Of a stretch of DNA of 64,000 bases, positions 42,832 through 52,122 are shown in pieces (within the stretch, counting starts at the first letter, position 1; every line of letters starts with the position of its first letter). The stretch covers positions 1 to 64,000 of the forward strand of contig NZ_JANQOI010000056.1 in NCBI RefSeq assembly GCF_028289705.1, in the 5' to 3' direction. Source of the DNA: Pelagibius sp. (lineage in GTDB: Bacteria > Pseudomonadota > Alphaproteobacteria > Kiloniellales > Kiloniellaceae). The notes under the pieces were generated by a model that saw nothing but the letters and a program-made list of their open reading frames with translations, did no database searches and had not been told where the DNA came from. The translations under genes and the position numbers were made by a program.

Positions 42832-43113
42832 ATGCCCAAACGCACAATTGACGAGAAGTCTTTGACGAAGGGAGAGCTTCGCAAACTGACCGCACTGCGG
42901 AAATCCATCGGCGACGAACTGGCCGATGACGCCTTCGCAAAGTGGTATGCACGCGAGGCCAAGAGCGAGAACAACGTCGATCCGAACATCGAAGTGATCG
43001 AAACCGCGCTCAGCCCCCTGATCGACAAGGTGCGGATTCAGCGCGGCAGCGCCTACGCAATCCGGCGCGGTCGCGGCCGGTTTATCGTCGAACCGATCGA
43101 ACTCAAAGACTGA
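42832..43113 (+). CDS. small conserved-looking protein, unknown
   Basis: This 93-residue basic protein begins MPKRTIDEKSLTKGELRKLTALRKSIG, a lysine-rich helical segment. It contains AFAKWYAREA and ends in a predicted strand pair (YAIRRGRGRFIVEPIEL). Similar short proteins are familiar to me from Rhizobiales and other alphaproteobacteria, but no function is known. AGGAC precedes the ATG at a somewhat long distance. It sits between a gene-poor stretch and a repeat element. Confidence 0.65.
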   Translation: MPKRTIDEKSLTKGELRKLTALRKSIGDELADDAFAKWYAREAKSENNVDPNIEVIETALSPLIDKVRIQRGSAYAIRRGRGRFIVEPIELKD

Positions 43114-43190
43114 TTTTTCGGAGAGGGCGATAGCGTTTGGACGCGCTAACGCTGCCAAGCGGCTATCGGCCTTCTTCAGCATAGCTTGTC

Positions 43191-43267
43191 ATTGCCGGAC
43201 TTGTTCCGGCAATCCGTCGAGGTCCGGGTCTCGGACCTCCCATGGCCCCTCGGGACAAGCCCGAGGG
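43191..43267. repeat. triple-hairpin intergenic repeat
   Basis: Three perfect inverted repeats follow one another: ATTGCCGGA-cttgt-TCCGGCAAT (43191-43213), GAGGTCCG-ggtct-CGGACCTC (43219-43239) and CCCTCGGG-acaag-CCCGAGGG (43247-43267). The preceding GTC and following TGACGAT are typical borders of the GTCATTGCCGG...GGGTGACGAT element dispersed in alphaproteobacterial genomes. No gene lies in 43114-43445. It could act as transcript terminator or stabiliser for the gene at 42832. Confidence 0.85.
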
Positions 43268-43445
43268 TGACGATATGCGCGTCAATGGCGTTGGCAAGCC
43301 ATTGAAATCAATCCGTCCAATTCGAGTCAGGCTCTGAGGTTTTTGCTGACCCGAAGGGAAGCTTCAAGTGTCGGCTCAGGCTGGGTGGTGAGCATGAAAC
43401 CATCTGGCGATTTTCAGGGCCAAACCGCCGGACTTCGAGGTGACA

Positions 43446-44135
43446 ATGCGGGCTCTGCTCTTCACGACGGGATCGCCTTTCGCGCGCGCAGTCCGGATCA
43501 TTCTTGACGAGTTGGCCCTCGACTACGAGCGCCGCGAGGAGATTACCACACCAACTGTCGAGCAGCGCGCGGCCGCCACACCGAGCTTGCAGGTGCCAAC
43601 TTTCTGGGATGGCGACGTCCACCTTTGGGAAAGCGGCCTGATCGCTGAGTATCTGCTGCGGACCTATCGCAACAGAGATGGTCAGCCGCCGCTGAGCGAA
43701 TGCGCGTGGCGCGCCGGTCACGAGTGGCGCGACAAGCTGGTGTTTGCGACGATTCAAACACTGGGCGCGGCGGTCACCACCGTCTCACAGTTCAAATGGA
43801 CCGGCCTGGATAAGTCCGCCAACGGACACTTGACGCGATGCGCTGATCGGGTTCCGCATCTTATGGATTGGCTGGAAGCGGAGATCGCGGACGAAGGCTC
43901 CGGTTTCATGGCCGACTGCGTTTCCGCTCAGGATATCTTCCTCGCTTGCCACATCAGGTTTACCGAGAATCGGCCGATCGGTATCGATCTCGGTCTCCAA
44001 AGATTTCCGAAGATTTCAGCACTCATCGCGCAACTCGACGCGCGCGAAAGTTTTGCGAAGAACCCGATCTATTGGTGGGAACCGGGCGTCACCGGCTACG
44101 AACCTGACGGCACGCCGATATACGGGACTTCGTGA
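43446..44135 (+). CDS. glutathione S-transferase-family protein
   Basis: This 229-residue protein has an N-terminal thioredoxin-like GST domain (MRALLFTTGSPFARAVRIILDELALDYERRE, with SPFARAV at the glutathione-site position). The block VPTFWDGDVHLWESGLIAEYLLRTY contains the cis-Pro and ES motif that binds the gamma-glutamyl group. The C-terminal domain is all-helical (about 90-210). The substrate is unknown. GAGG lies close before the ATG at 43446; a GTG six bases upstream is the alternative. It converges with the phosphatase gene. Confidence 0.88.
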   Translation: MRALLFTTGSPFARAVRIILDELALDYERREEITTPTVEQRAAATPSLQVPTFWDGDVHLWESGLIAEYLLRTYRNRDGQPPLSECAWRAGHEWRDKLVFATIQTLGAAVTTVSQFKWTGLDKSANGHLTRCADRVPHLMDWLEAEIADEGSGFMADCVSAQDIFLACHIRFTENRPIGIDLGLQRFPKISALIAQLDARESFAKNPIYWWEPGVTGYEPDGTPIYGTS

Positions 44136-44183
44136 CTGGATAACTGCGGGACAGCCGGCAAACGGCCGTGCGGCATTCGTCCA

Positions 44184-44987
44184 CTATTCCGCCAACAGCA
44201 CCTCATAGAGCGCCTGCCAGCTCTCCTGGTCCGGGGCCATGAGAAGGCCGAAGTCCTTGTAGCGGTCGGCGCGGTATGGCCGGCCGTCGAAGCAGCGGGC
44301 GTGGCCGCCGGCTTCCTGGTGGATCAGCGCGCCGGGCACGTGGTCCCAGGGCATCAGGCGGGTGAACAGGGTGAAGTGGGTCTCGCCCTCCGCCAGGCGC
44401 AGATACTCGGCGCCGGCACAGCCGAGGGACTTGACCGCCGACACCCGGCTGCGTCTTTGGTCGACGCGGCGGGCAAGCTCCCGCGGCGCGTAGCGGGAGG
44501 CATGCAGGCTGCCGGTCATGGCTTGTGGCGCGGCAGACGCCGCAACCTGAAGGCGGCGACCGGCCATCCAGGCTCCCGCTCCCGCCTCGGCCACACCGAA
44601 GCGCCCCGTTGCGGGCTCCAGGATCCAGGCGGCCCGCGTTTCCCCGGCGCTCACCAATGCCACCATGATGGCGAAAGCCTCGCGCCCGCGGGCGAAGTTG
44701 CGGGTGCCGTCGATGGGATCGACGATCCAGACGGGGCCGTCCTCGTGCAGCCGGTCCATGAGGGCCGGCTCCGCATGGGCGCCCTCCTCTCCGACCATGA
44801 CCGAACCGGGCAAGAGGTCCGGCAGGCGCCGGCTGAGCGCCTGCTCCACCGCCAGGTCGACCACGGTCACCAGTTCGCCCGCGGCCTTTTCCTGCACGTC
44901 CCCGTGACCGAGGTCACGAAAGCGCGGCAGCACCTCCTCGGTGGCGGTCTCTTCAAGGATGGCGGCGACGGTCTGGATATCGATCAA
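44184..44987 (-). CDS. inositol monophosphatase-family phosphatase
   Basis: This 267-residue Mg-dependent phosphatase has GEEGAH (metal-binding Glu), the DPIDGTRNFARG motif and WDHVPGALIHQEAGG near the C-terminus. It belongs to the IMPase/HisN/SuhB superfamily. It could dephosphorylate inositol phosphate, histidinol phosphate or another sugar phosphate; sequence alone does not decide. The start is TTG at 44987, with GAGGG six bases upstream. It lies downstream of groEL but beyond a terminator. Confidence 0.92.
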   Translation of the reverse strand: MIDIQTVAAILEETATEEVLPRFRDLGHGDVQEKAAGELVTVVDLAVEQALSRRLPDLLPGSVMVGEEGAHAEPALMDRLHEDGPVWIVDPIDGTRNFARGREAFAIMVALVSAGETRAAWILEPATGRFGVAEAGAGAWMAGRRLQVAASAAPQAMTGSLHASRYAPRELARRVDQRRSRVSAVKSLGCAGAEYLRLAEGETHFTLFTRLMPWDHVPGALIHQEAGGHARCFDGRPYRADRYKDFGLLMAPDQESWQALYEVLLAE

Positions 44988-45040
44988 GGAGCCCTCGCGT
45001 TGGCGGGTGCCGGTTCTAGCGTCGGGACCATTCCCTTAAA

Positions 45041-45075
45041 AAGCGAAAAGGGCCGCGGCGTGAGCCACGGCCCCT
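45041..45075 (-). terminator. rho-independent terminator of groESL
   Basis: Read on the minus strand, GGGGCCGTGG-ctcac-GCCGCGGCCC is followed by TTTTCGCTTTTT. The strong stem and T-run lie 26 bases after the groEL stop. Confidence 0.88.
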
Positions 45076-45100
45076 TCCTTCAGTGCCTTGGATGGATGGC

Positions 45101-46768
<1,668 letters not shown>

Positions 46769-47056
46769 TTATTGCATTACGCCCATGATGTCGGATTCAC
46801 GCATGATCAGCATGGACTTGCCGTCCAGCTTCACCTCGGTGCCCGACCACTTGCCGTAAAGGACCTTGTCGCCCTTCTTGACGTCCAGCGCATTGAGCTT
46901 GCCGTCGTCGCCGCGGCTACCGGGGCCAACGGCGAGAACCTTGCCTTGCACGGGCTTCTCTTTCGCCGTGTCCGGGATGATGATGCCGCCGGCGGTCTTC
47001 TGTTCCTCGTCCAACGGCTCGACCACGACACGGTCATGCAGAGGCCTAAATTTCAT
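46769..47056 (-). CDS. groES: co-chaperonin GroES
   Basis: This 95-residue cap of the GroEL chamber begins [35 protein letters not shown], which includes the mobile loop. It also contains [19 protein letters not shown] and [13 protein letters not shown]. Its length is standard. It is first in the groESL operon, about 70 bases downstream of a CIRCE element and a good sigma-70-type promoter. Confidence 0.99.
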   Translation of the reverse strand: MKFRPLHDRVVVEPLDEEQKTAGGIIIPDTAKEKPVQGKVLAVGPGSRGDDGKLNALDVKKGDKVLYGKWSGTEVKLDGKSMLIMRESDIMGVMQ

Positions 47057-47125
47057 GGAAACTCCACCCTGTGTGAGTTGGATTGAACTGGCTCGAGCCG
47101 CCGGAGCCAGGCCCGGCAGCCCTTG

Positions 47126-47152
47126 TTAGCACTCACTTCAGGCGAGTGCTAG
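47126..47152 (-). promoter_or_regulatory. CIRCE operator (HrcA-binding)
   Basis: TTAGCACTC-N9-GAGTGCTAG is the CIRCE inverted repeat with a single mismatch in the last base. It lies between the promoter and groES, in the expected position for HrcA repression that is relieved by heat shock. HrcA itself is not in this window. Confidence 0.95.
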
Positions 47153-47156
47153 CGAG

Positions 47157-47185
47157 CATATATAGGGCCCAGGGCCGAGAGTCAA
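47157..47185 (-). promoter_or_regulatory. groESL promoter
   Basis: On the minus strand TTGACT (47180-47185), a 17-base spacer and TATATG (47157-47162) form a good sigma-70-like promoter, directly upstream of CIRCE. The -35 box overlaps the stop codon of hflX, so the promoter is partly embedded in that gene's end. Confidence 0.75.
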
Positions 47186-48549
47186 CCGCTCTGCAAATGG
47201 CTCTCAACAGGCTCCTCGGCCGCCTGGAGGCTTTTGGCCAGTTCGGTATTCGATTGAAGGAGCTCCGGAAACTTCTTGAGAGACCGCTGCAAGTCCTGCG
47301 GCGCGATCTTGAGTTCAAGGCGGCTGACCAGATCTTCGTCCTCCCGGCTCAGCACCTCCGCGTGATCGTAGAGCCAGGAGAGCGCCTTGCCGGACGAAAG
47401 CGGCAGCGCTAGGCTGACCTGGAGGCGCTTGGCCGAGAGCTCCTGGTCGATCATCGCCAGCACCGCCTCGCAGCCCTCCCCGGTCAGGGCCGAACAGAGC
47501 ACTACCGGCCGCTCTCCCGCCTCCCGCAGGGTCAGCCGGGCGCGCTCTTCCGGGGCCAGCAGGTCGCTCTTGTTGAGCACCTCCAGCACCCGGCCGGAAC
47601 CTGCCGCCACGCCAAGGTCCGCCAGCACCGCCTCGACGTCGGCCTGCTGGGCGCGGCTGTCTTCGTGGGCGGCATCCCGGATGTGGAGGATCAGATCCGC
47701 TTCCAGCACCTCTTCCAGGGTTGCGCGGAAGGCGGCGATGAGGTCGGTGGGCAGATCGGAGATGAAGCCGACGGTGTCGGACAGGATGGCGATCTGGCCC
47801 GAGGGCAGCACCACCCGGCGCATGGTCGGATCCAGGGTCGCGAAAAGCTGGTCCCGCGCCAGAACCTCCGCGTCGGTCAGGCGGTTGAACAGGGTCGACT
47901 TACCGGCGTTGGTGTAGCCGACGAAGGCGACCACCGGATAGGGCACCCGCTGGCGGGCACCGCGGTGCAGGCCGCGGGTCCGCTGGACCTGGGCCAATTC
48001 CTTCTTCAGCCGAGTGATGCGCTCGGTGATCAGGCGGCGGTCGATCTCCAACTGGCTTTCGCCGGGCCCGCCCATGAAGCCGAAGCCGCCGCGCTGGCGC
48101 TCCAGGTGGGTCCAGGAGCGCACCAGGCGGGAGCGTTGGTAGCTGAGCGCCGCCAGTTCCACTTGCAGCTTGCCCTCCTTGGTGCGGGCGCGGGCGCCGA
48201 AGATCTCCAGGATCAGGCCGGTGCGGTCGATCACCTTACACTGCCAGGCCTGCTCGAGATTGCGCTGCTGCACCGGGGTCAGCGCGGCATCGATCACCGC
48301 CACCGAAATCTCGTGCTCGGCGATGGTCTCGCTCAGGCGTTCGACCACGCCGCCGCCGATCAGGGTTGCGGGGCGGGCCTGCTTCACCGCGACGACTTCG
48401 CCCAGCACCACATCGAGCCCGATGGCGGCGGCGAGCCCCATCGCCTCGTCGAGGCGCGCCTCGGCCGAGCGCAGGCGCGGCGCCGAGCCGGCCTGGATGT
48501 CGGGGTGCACAACCAGCGCGAAATCAGTCATCGACCACGGCGACGCCAC
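47182..48549 (-). CDS. hflX: GTPase HflX
   Basis: This 455-residue ribosome-associated GTPase rescues stalled or heat-damaged ribosomes. The N-terminal HflX domain contains TLIGGGVVERL and SYQRSRLVRSWTHLERQRGGFGFMGGPGESQLEIDRR. The G domain has the P-loop GYTNAGKST, DTVGFI and the NKSD motif, followed by a C-terminal domain. The GTG at 48549 has AGAGGGG eight bases upstream; ATG at 48531 is the alternative but lacks such a site. The hfq-hflX order is widespread, and the gene ends inside the groES promoter. Confidence 0.96.
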   Translation of the reverse strand: MASPWSMTDFALVVHPDIQAGSAPRLRSAEARLDEAMGLAAAIGLDVVLGEVVAVKQARPATLIGGGVVERLSETIAEHEISVAVIDAALTPVQQRNLEQAWQCKVIDRTGLILEIFGARARTKEGKLQVELAALSYQRSRLVRSWTHLERQRGGFGFMGGPGESQLEIDRRLITERITRLKKELAQVQRTRGLHRGARQRVPYPVVAFVGYTNAGKSTLFNRLTDAEVLARDQLFATLDPTMRRVVLPSGQIAILSDTVGFISDLPTDLIAAFRATLEEVLEADLILHIRDAAHEDSRAQQADVEAVLADLGVAAGSGRVLEVLNKSDLLAPEERARLTLREAGERPVVLCSALTGEGCEAVLAMIDQELSAKRLQVSLALPLSSGKALSWLYDHAEVLSREDEDLVSRLELKIAPQDLQRSLKKFPELLQSNTELAKSLQAAEEPVESHLQSG

Positions 48550-48662
48550 GGACGCCGCCCCTCTTGTTCAGGATCCAGTAGGCCCCGGGCACAGCAAACG
48601 CCTTCGCCGCCCCGAACCCGTTTTGTCCGGAACGTCGGCAGTGCCCGCCTGGCTGGCCGGTC

Positions 48663-48914
48663 CTACGCGGTTTCTTCTTCTTTCGACGGCTCAAAGAGTT
48701 GAACCGGAGTCGCCGGCATGACGGTGGAAATCGCGTGCTTGTAGACCAGCTGCGAATGCGCGTCCCGGCGCAGGAGGACAGAGAAATTGTCAAACCAGGT
48801 AACAATTCCCTGCAGCTTCACGCCGTTGACCAGAAATACTGTGACAGGCACTTTGTTCTTACGAATGTGATTGAGGAATACATCCTGAACGCTTTGGTTC
48901 TTTTCTGCGGCCAT
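48663..48914 (-). CDS. hfq: RNA chaperone Hfq
   Basis: This 83-residue Sm-like hexameric RNA chaperone mediates small-RNA/mRNA pairing. Sm1 is [20 protein letters not shown] and Sm2 ends [10 protein letters not shown]. The N-terminus [22 protein letters not shown] is canonical. AAAGGTG lies just upstream of the ATG within an AT-rich leader (48915-49010). It is upstream of hflX on the same strand. Confidence 0.98.
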   Translation of the reverse strand: MAAEKNQSVQDVFLNHIRKNKVPVTVFLVNGVKLQGIVTWFDNFSVLLRRDAHSQLVYKHAISTVMPATPVQLFEPSKEEETA

Positions 48915-48921
48915 TTTTTTA

Positions 48922-48981
48922 CACCTTTATTGTTTTTCTTAAGTGGACTTGTTCTTGATCGGCCTTCTTGCACCTTTATTG
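48922..48981 (-). repeat. duplicated 11-bp motif in the hfq leader
   Basis: CAATAAAGGTG (minus strand) occurs at 48922-48932, where it includes the hfq ribosome binding site, and again at 48971-48981 in the leader. The copies are exact. They might reflect autoregulation by Hfq or a chance duplication. Confidence 0.55.
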
Positions 48982-49012
48982 ATGCTGTCGATCACCTTCT
49001 ATTAGCACCAAG

Positions 49013-49041
49013 AGTATAGCGCGGCCGGCGCTATCTTTCAG
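49013..49041 (-). promoter_or_regulatory. candidate hfq promoter
   Basis: On the minus strand CTGAAA (49036-49041), 17 bases and TATACT (49013-49018) make a plausible sigma-70-type promoter about 100 bases upstream of hfq. The -35 box matches only four of six consensus bases. Confidence 0.4.
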
Positions 49042-49122
49042 CCTTCCCTACCATGGCTTCGTTGGAATGGAAATTGACCCTGCCCTAAAGGTGAGGACGC
49101 CGCTTGGGAAGTCAAGCCCCTC

Positions 49123-49785
49123 TTAGCCGAGGTGATCCCGAACCAGCCGCGAAAGTCCTGCGCAATCGGGCACATGGCGGTCAAGGAGCGCCGGCGCGAA
49201 CTCGTCCTCACCTGGGACCTCCGCGCGCAACAGGATGGCACTGCAGCCGCTGTTCTGCGCGCAGAGAAGGTCGACATCGGTATCGCCGACGAACCAGACG
49301 TCGCGCCCCGGCGCGACTCCACTGCCGGCCAAAGCATGATCGACTACCTCGGCCGCCGGCTTGTCGCGTACCGCGTCCAACGCCCCGACCACCGCGATGA
49401 AGTGGCGGTCCCAGCCAAGGTGTTGGGCCTCGCGCCGCAGCAGCTCACCCTTCTTGTTGCTCACCACGGCGAGCTTCACGTCGCCCAGCCCGGCCAGTTC
49501 CTGCAACAGTGCCTCGGCTCCGGGCAGCGGGGTCAGGCGGTCCAGATGGATCGCACTGAAAGCGCTGTAGAAGATCTCCGTCGCCTCCCCGGCCCGCTCC
49601 CCGAACAACTCCGGAAAGCTGTCGCGCGCCGACTTACGCACCTTGCGGCGGGCCTCCTCCAGGGTCCAGGGCCGCTGGCCCATGGCCTCGAAGGTCGCCG
49701 TCAAGGCCTGATGAATCACGACCCAGCTATCGACCAGCGTGTTGTCCCAGTCGAAGAGAATGGCCTTCGGCGCCGGAAGGGTCAT
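49123..49785 (-). CDS. HAD-superfamily hydrolase
   Basis: This 220-residue HAD phosphatase has motif I LFDWDNTLVDSW, where tryptophan replaces the leucine of the common DLDGT form. Motif II is VVSNKKGELLR, and motif IV is WFVGDTDVDLLCA, with a cap between. It resembles phosphoglycolate-phosphatase-like enzymes; the substrate is unknown. The ATG at 49785 lies ten bases after the dat stop, so translation is probably coupled. HAD genes sit at this place between dat and hfq in related genomes, as far as I recall. Confidence 0.9.
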   Translation of the reverse strand: MTLPAPKAILFDWDNTLVDSWVVIHQALTATFEAMGQRPWTLEEARRKVRKSARDSFPELFGERAGEATEIFYSAFSAIHLDRLTPLPGAEALLQELAGLGDVKLAVVSNKKGELLRREAQHLGWDRHFIAVVGALDAVRDKPAAEVVDHALAGSGVAPGRDVWFVGDTDVDLLCAQNSGCSAILLRAEVPGEDEFAPALLDRHVPDCAGLSRLVRDHLG

Positions 49786-49795
49786 GCGGGCGCAC

Positions 49796-50659
49796 TCACG
49801 CGGATTGCCGCAGAGACTGCATATAGTCCACGTAGTGCTGGCGAAGTTTGCCGGTGAGGATGCCCGGATGTCCGTTGCCCACCGGCTGGCCGTCGATCTG
49901 GGTGACCGGCAGGACGAAGGAGGTGCTGGAGGTGATGAAGGCTTCGCGCGCCGCCTTGGCCTCGTCGACGGAGAAGGACCGTTCCTCCAGGGCATAGCCC
50001 TCCGCCCGGATGAGATCCAGGAGGGTCAGCCGGGTGATCCCGTTGAGGATGGCGTTGGTGGCATCGCGGGTGACCACGCGGTTGCCGTCGGTGACGATCC
50101 AGGCATTGGTGGAGGTGCCTTCGGTCACCATCCCCTCGCGGTCGACCTGCCAGGCCTCGTAGGCGCCCGCCTCCGTCGCCGCCTGCTTGCCCAGCACGTT
50201 GGGCAGCAGCGAGACCGACTTGATGTCGCAGCGCGCCCAGCGCTGGTCCGGCAGGGTCACGACCTTCAGCCCCTGCCGCAGCAGCGCCTCGCTGTGGGGT
50301 TTCATCTGCTTTGTGGTCAGGACCAGGGCCGGCTTCGACTTTTTGGGAAATTTGTGATCGCGGGGCGCCACGCCGCGGGTGACCTGCATGTAGAGGATGC
50401 CGTTGGTCAGTCCGTTGCGCCGGATCAGCTCGCGGCAGATCAGCTTCAAGGCCGGGCGGGACAGCGGCTGGGGAATGCGCAGTTCTGAGAGGGAGCGGTC
50501 CAGCCGGTCGAGATGCATGTCCTCGTCCACCAGGATGGTGTTGAAGACCGGCACAACCTCATAGACCCCGTCGGCGAACTGATAGCCGCGGTCCTCTATG
50601 TGGACCGTCGCCGCCCCATGGGGCAGGTAGCGGCCGTTGACGTAGGCTAAACGCGGCAT
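49796..50659 (-). CDS. dat: D-amino-acid aminotransferase (class IV)
   Basis: This 287-residue fold-type IV PLP enzyme has the lysine of the Schiff base as Lys147 in RCDIKSVSLLPN. It also has the class IV blocks GYQFADGVYEVVPVF, ILYMQVTRGVAPRDHKFP and EGMVTEGTSTNAWIV. It interconverts D-amino acids and 2-oxo acids and can supply D-glutamate or D-alanine for the wall; branched-chain or 4-amino-4-deoxychorismate activity is less likely. It lies downstream of trkA with a 61-base gap. Confidence 0.93.
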   Translation of the reverse strand: MPRLAYVNGRYLPHGAATVHIEDRGYQFADGVYEVVPVFNTILVDEDMHLDRLDRSLSELRIPQPLSRPALKLICRELIRRNGLTNGILYMQVTRGVAPRDHKFPKKSKPALVLTTKQMKPHSEALLRQGLKVVTLPDQRWARCDIKSVSLLPNVLGKQAATEAGAYEAWQVDREGMVTEGTSTNAWIVTDGNRVVTRDATNAILNGITRLTLLDLIRAEGYALEERSFSVDEAKAAREAFITSSTSFVLPVTQIDGQPVGNGHPGILTGKLRQHYVDYMQSLRQSA

Positions 50660-50720
50660 AGGTCACCTTCTCCCTTCAAGATCCGCCGCCGGCCGGGCCG
50701 GCTGTCGCAGGCCGCGAAGT

Positions 50721-52097
50721 CTAGAAAAACTCCAGTTTCACGGCAAAGAGCTTCTCGACCCGTTTCACGGCGTCGGAGCGCGCGAAGATCACCACCAGGT
50801 CGTTGGCTCGCGTCACCGTGTCGCCGCGCGGGATGATCACCTGGTCGCCACGGACGATGGCACCGACGATTACGCCGTCGGGCAGACGCGCCTCGCGGAT
50901 TGGCACACCAACCAAGCTGGAGGTCTCCAGCGCTTCCGCCTCGATCACCTCGCCGAAGCCCTCGCTCAGGGAATGGACGGACCGGATGCGTCCGCGGCGC
51001 ACGTGCTGCAGGATGGTCGAGACTGTGATCGCCCGCGGGCTCACCACCGTGTCGATGCCCAGGGTCCCGATCAGCGGGCCGTAGGAAGTCTTGTTGATCA
51101 GGGTCACGGCCCGACCGCAGCCGTAGCGCTTGGCCAGCAGCGAGGTCAGGATGTTCACCTCATCGTCGTTGGAGACCGCGATCACCGTCTCGGCCTTGGC
51201 CGCATTGGCCTCTTCCAGGATCTCGGTATCCAGGGCGTCGCCGTGGATGACCACCGTGCGTTCCAGCGCCTGGGCCACCGTCTCCGCGCGGCGCTTCTCA
51301 ACCTCGATGACCTTGAGGTTCACCTGCGGGTGGTTCTTCTCCACCGCCGTCGCCAGGTTGAGGCCGATGTTGCCGCCGCCGATGATGATCACTCGCCGCG
51401 CTTCTTTCTCCTCGTGACCAAAGGCCGACATGGTGCGCGCCAGGTGGCTGGTGTCGGCCACCAGATAGACGTCGTCGCCGGGTCGCATGTCGTCGTCCGG
51501 CGTCGGCACGAAGCCCTGCCCGTCCCGCGCGATGCCGATGACCACGATGTGCAGATCGGGGAACAGCGCCGTCAGTTGACGCAGCGGGGTGTTGATGACC
51601 GGCGTGTCCTCGGTGCAGTGCAGCCCGACCAGACTGACCTTGCCGTCGGCCAGGGGCTGGACGTCGAAAGCGCCGGGCAACTGCAGGCGCCGCTCGATCG
51701 CCCGCGCCACCTCGATCTCCGGCGAGATGATGACGTCGATCGGCATGTGGTCGCGGCTGAAGAGATCCGACCAGAGCGGATCGAGGTAGCTCTGCTCGCG
51801 GACCCGGGCGATCTTCGTCGGCACGTCGAAGATCGAATGGCAGATCTGGCAGGCCACCATGTTGACCTCGTCGGCATAGGTCACGGCGATGACCATCTCC
51901 GCATCGGAGGCCCCGGCGCTCTCCAGCACGTTGGGATGCGAAGCGAAACCGACCAGGCCCTTCACGTCCAGGGAGTCGGTGATCTTCTCGATCAGTTCGC
52001 GCGACTGGTCGATGACGGTGATGTCGGCGTTCTCGCTGGAAAGATAGCGCGCGATATTGAAGCCGACCTGACCGGCACCGCAGATGATGACCTTCAT
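50721..52097 (-). CDS. trkA: Trk potassium uptake regulatory protein TrkA
   Basis: This 458-residue cytoplasmic regulator of Trk potassium channels has two RCK units. The first NAD-binding motif is ICGAGQVGFNIARYLS at the N-terminus; the second is IIGGGNIGLNLATAVEKN near residue 235. Each is followed by a TrkA_C domain. It gates the TrkH/G channel according to nucleotide state; no trkH lies here. Its place directly after ntrX is conserved in alphaproteobacteria. Confidence 0.97.
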   Translation of the reverse strand: MKVIICGAGQVGFNIARYLSSENADITVIDQSRELIEKITDSLDVKGLVGFASHPNVLESAGASDAEMVIAVTYADEVNMVACQICHSIFDVPTKIARVREQSYLDPLWSDLFSRDHMPIDVIISPEIEVARAIERRLQLPGAFDVQPLADGKVSLVGLHCTEDTPVINTPLRQLTALFPDLHIVVIGIARDGQGFVPTPDDDMRPGDDVYLVADTSHLARTMSAFGHEEKEARRVIIIGGGNIGLNLATAVEKNHPQVNLKVIEVEKRRAETVAQALERTVVIHGDALDTEILEEANAAKAETVIAVSNDDEVNILTSLLAKRYGCGRAVTLINKTSYGPLIGTLGIDTVVSPRAITVSTILQHVRRGRIRSVHSLSEGFGEVIEAEALETSSLVGVPIREARLPDGVIVGAIVRGDQVIIPRGDTVTRANDLVVIFARSDAVKRVEKLFAVKLEFF

Positions 52098-52122
52098 GGC
52101 TTAGGTTGCCCCGCTCCTTCGA

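Noticed and set aside
43191-43267. CRISPR-like array
   Set aside because: The hairpins are different sequences, adjacent and not separated by uniform spacers; no cas genes are present.
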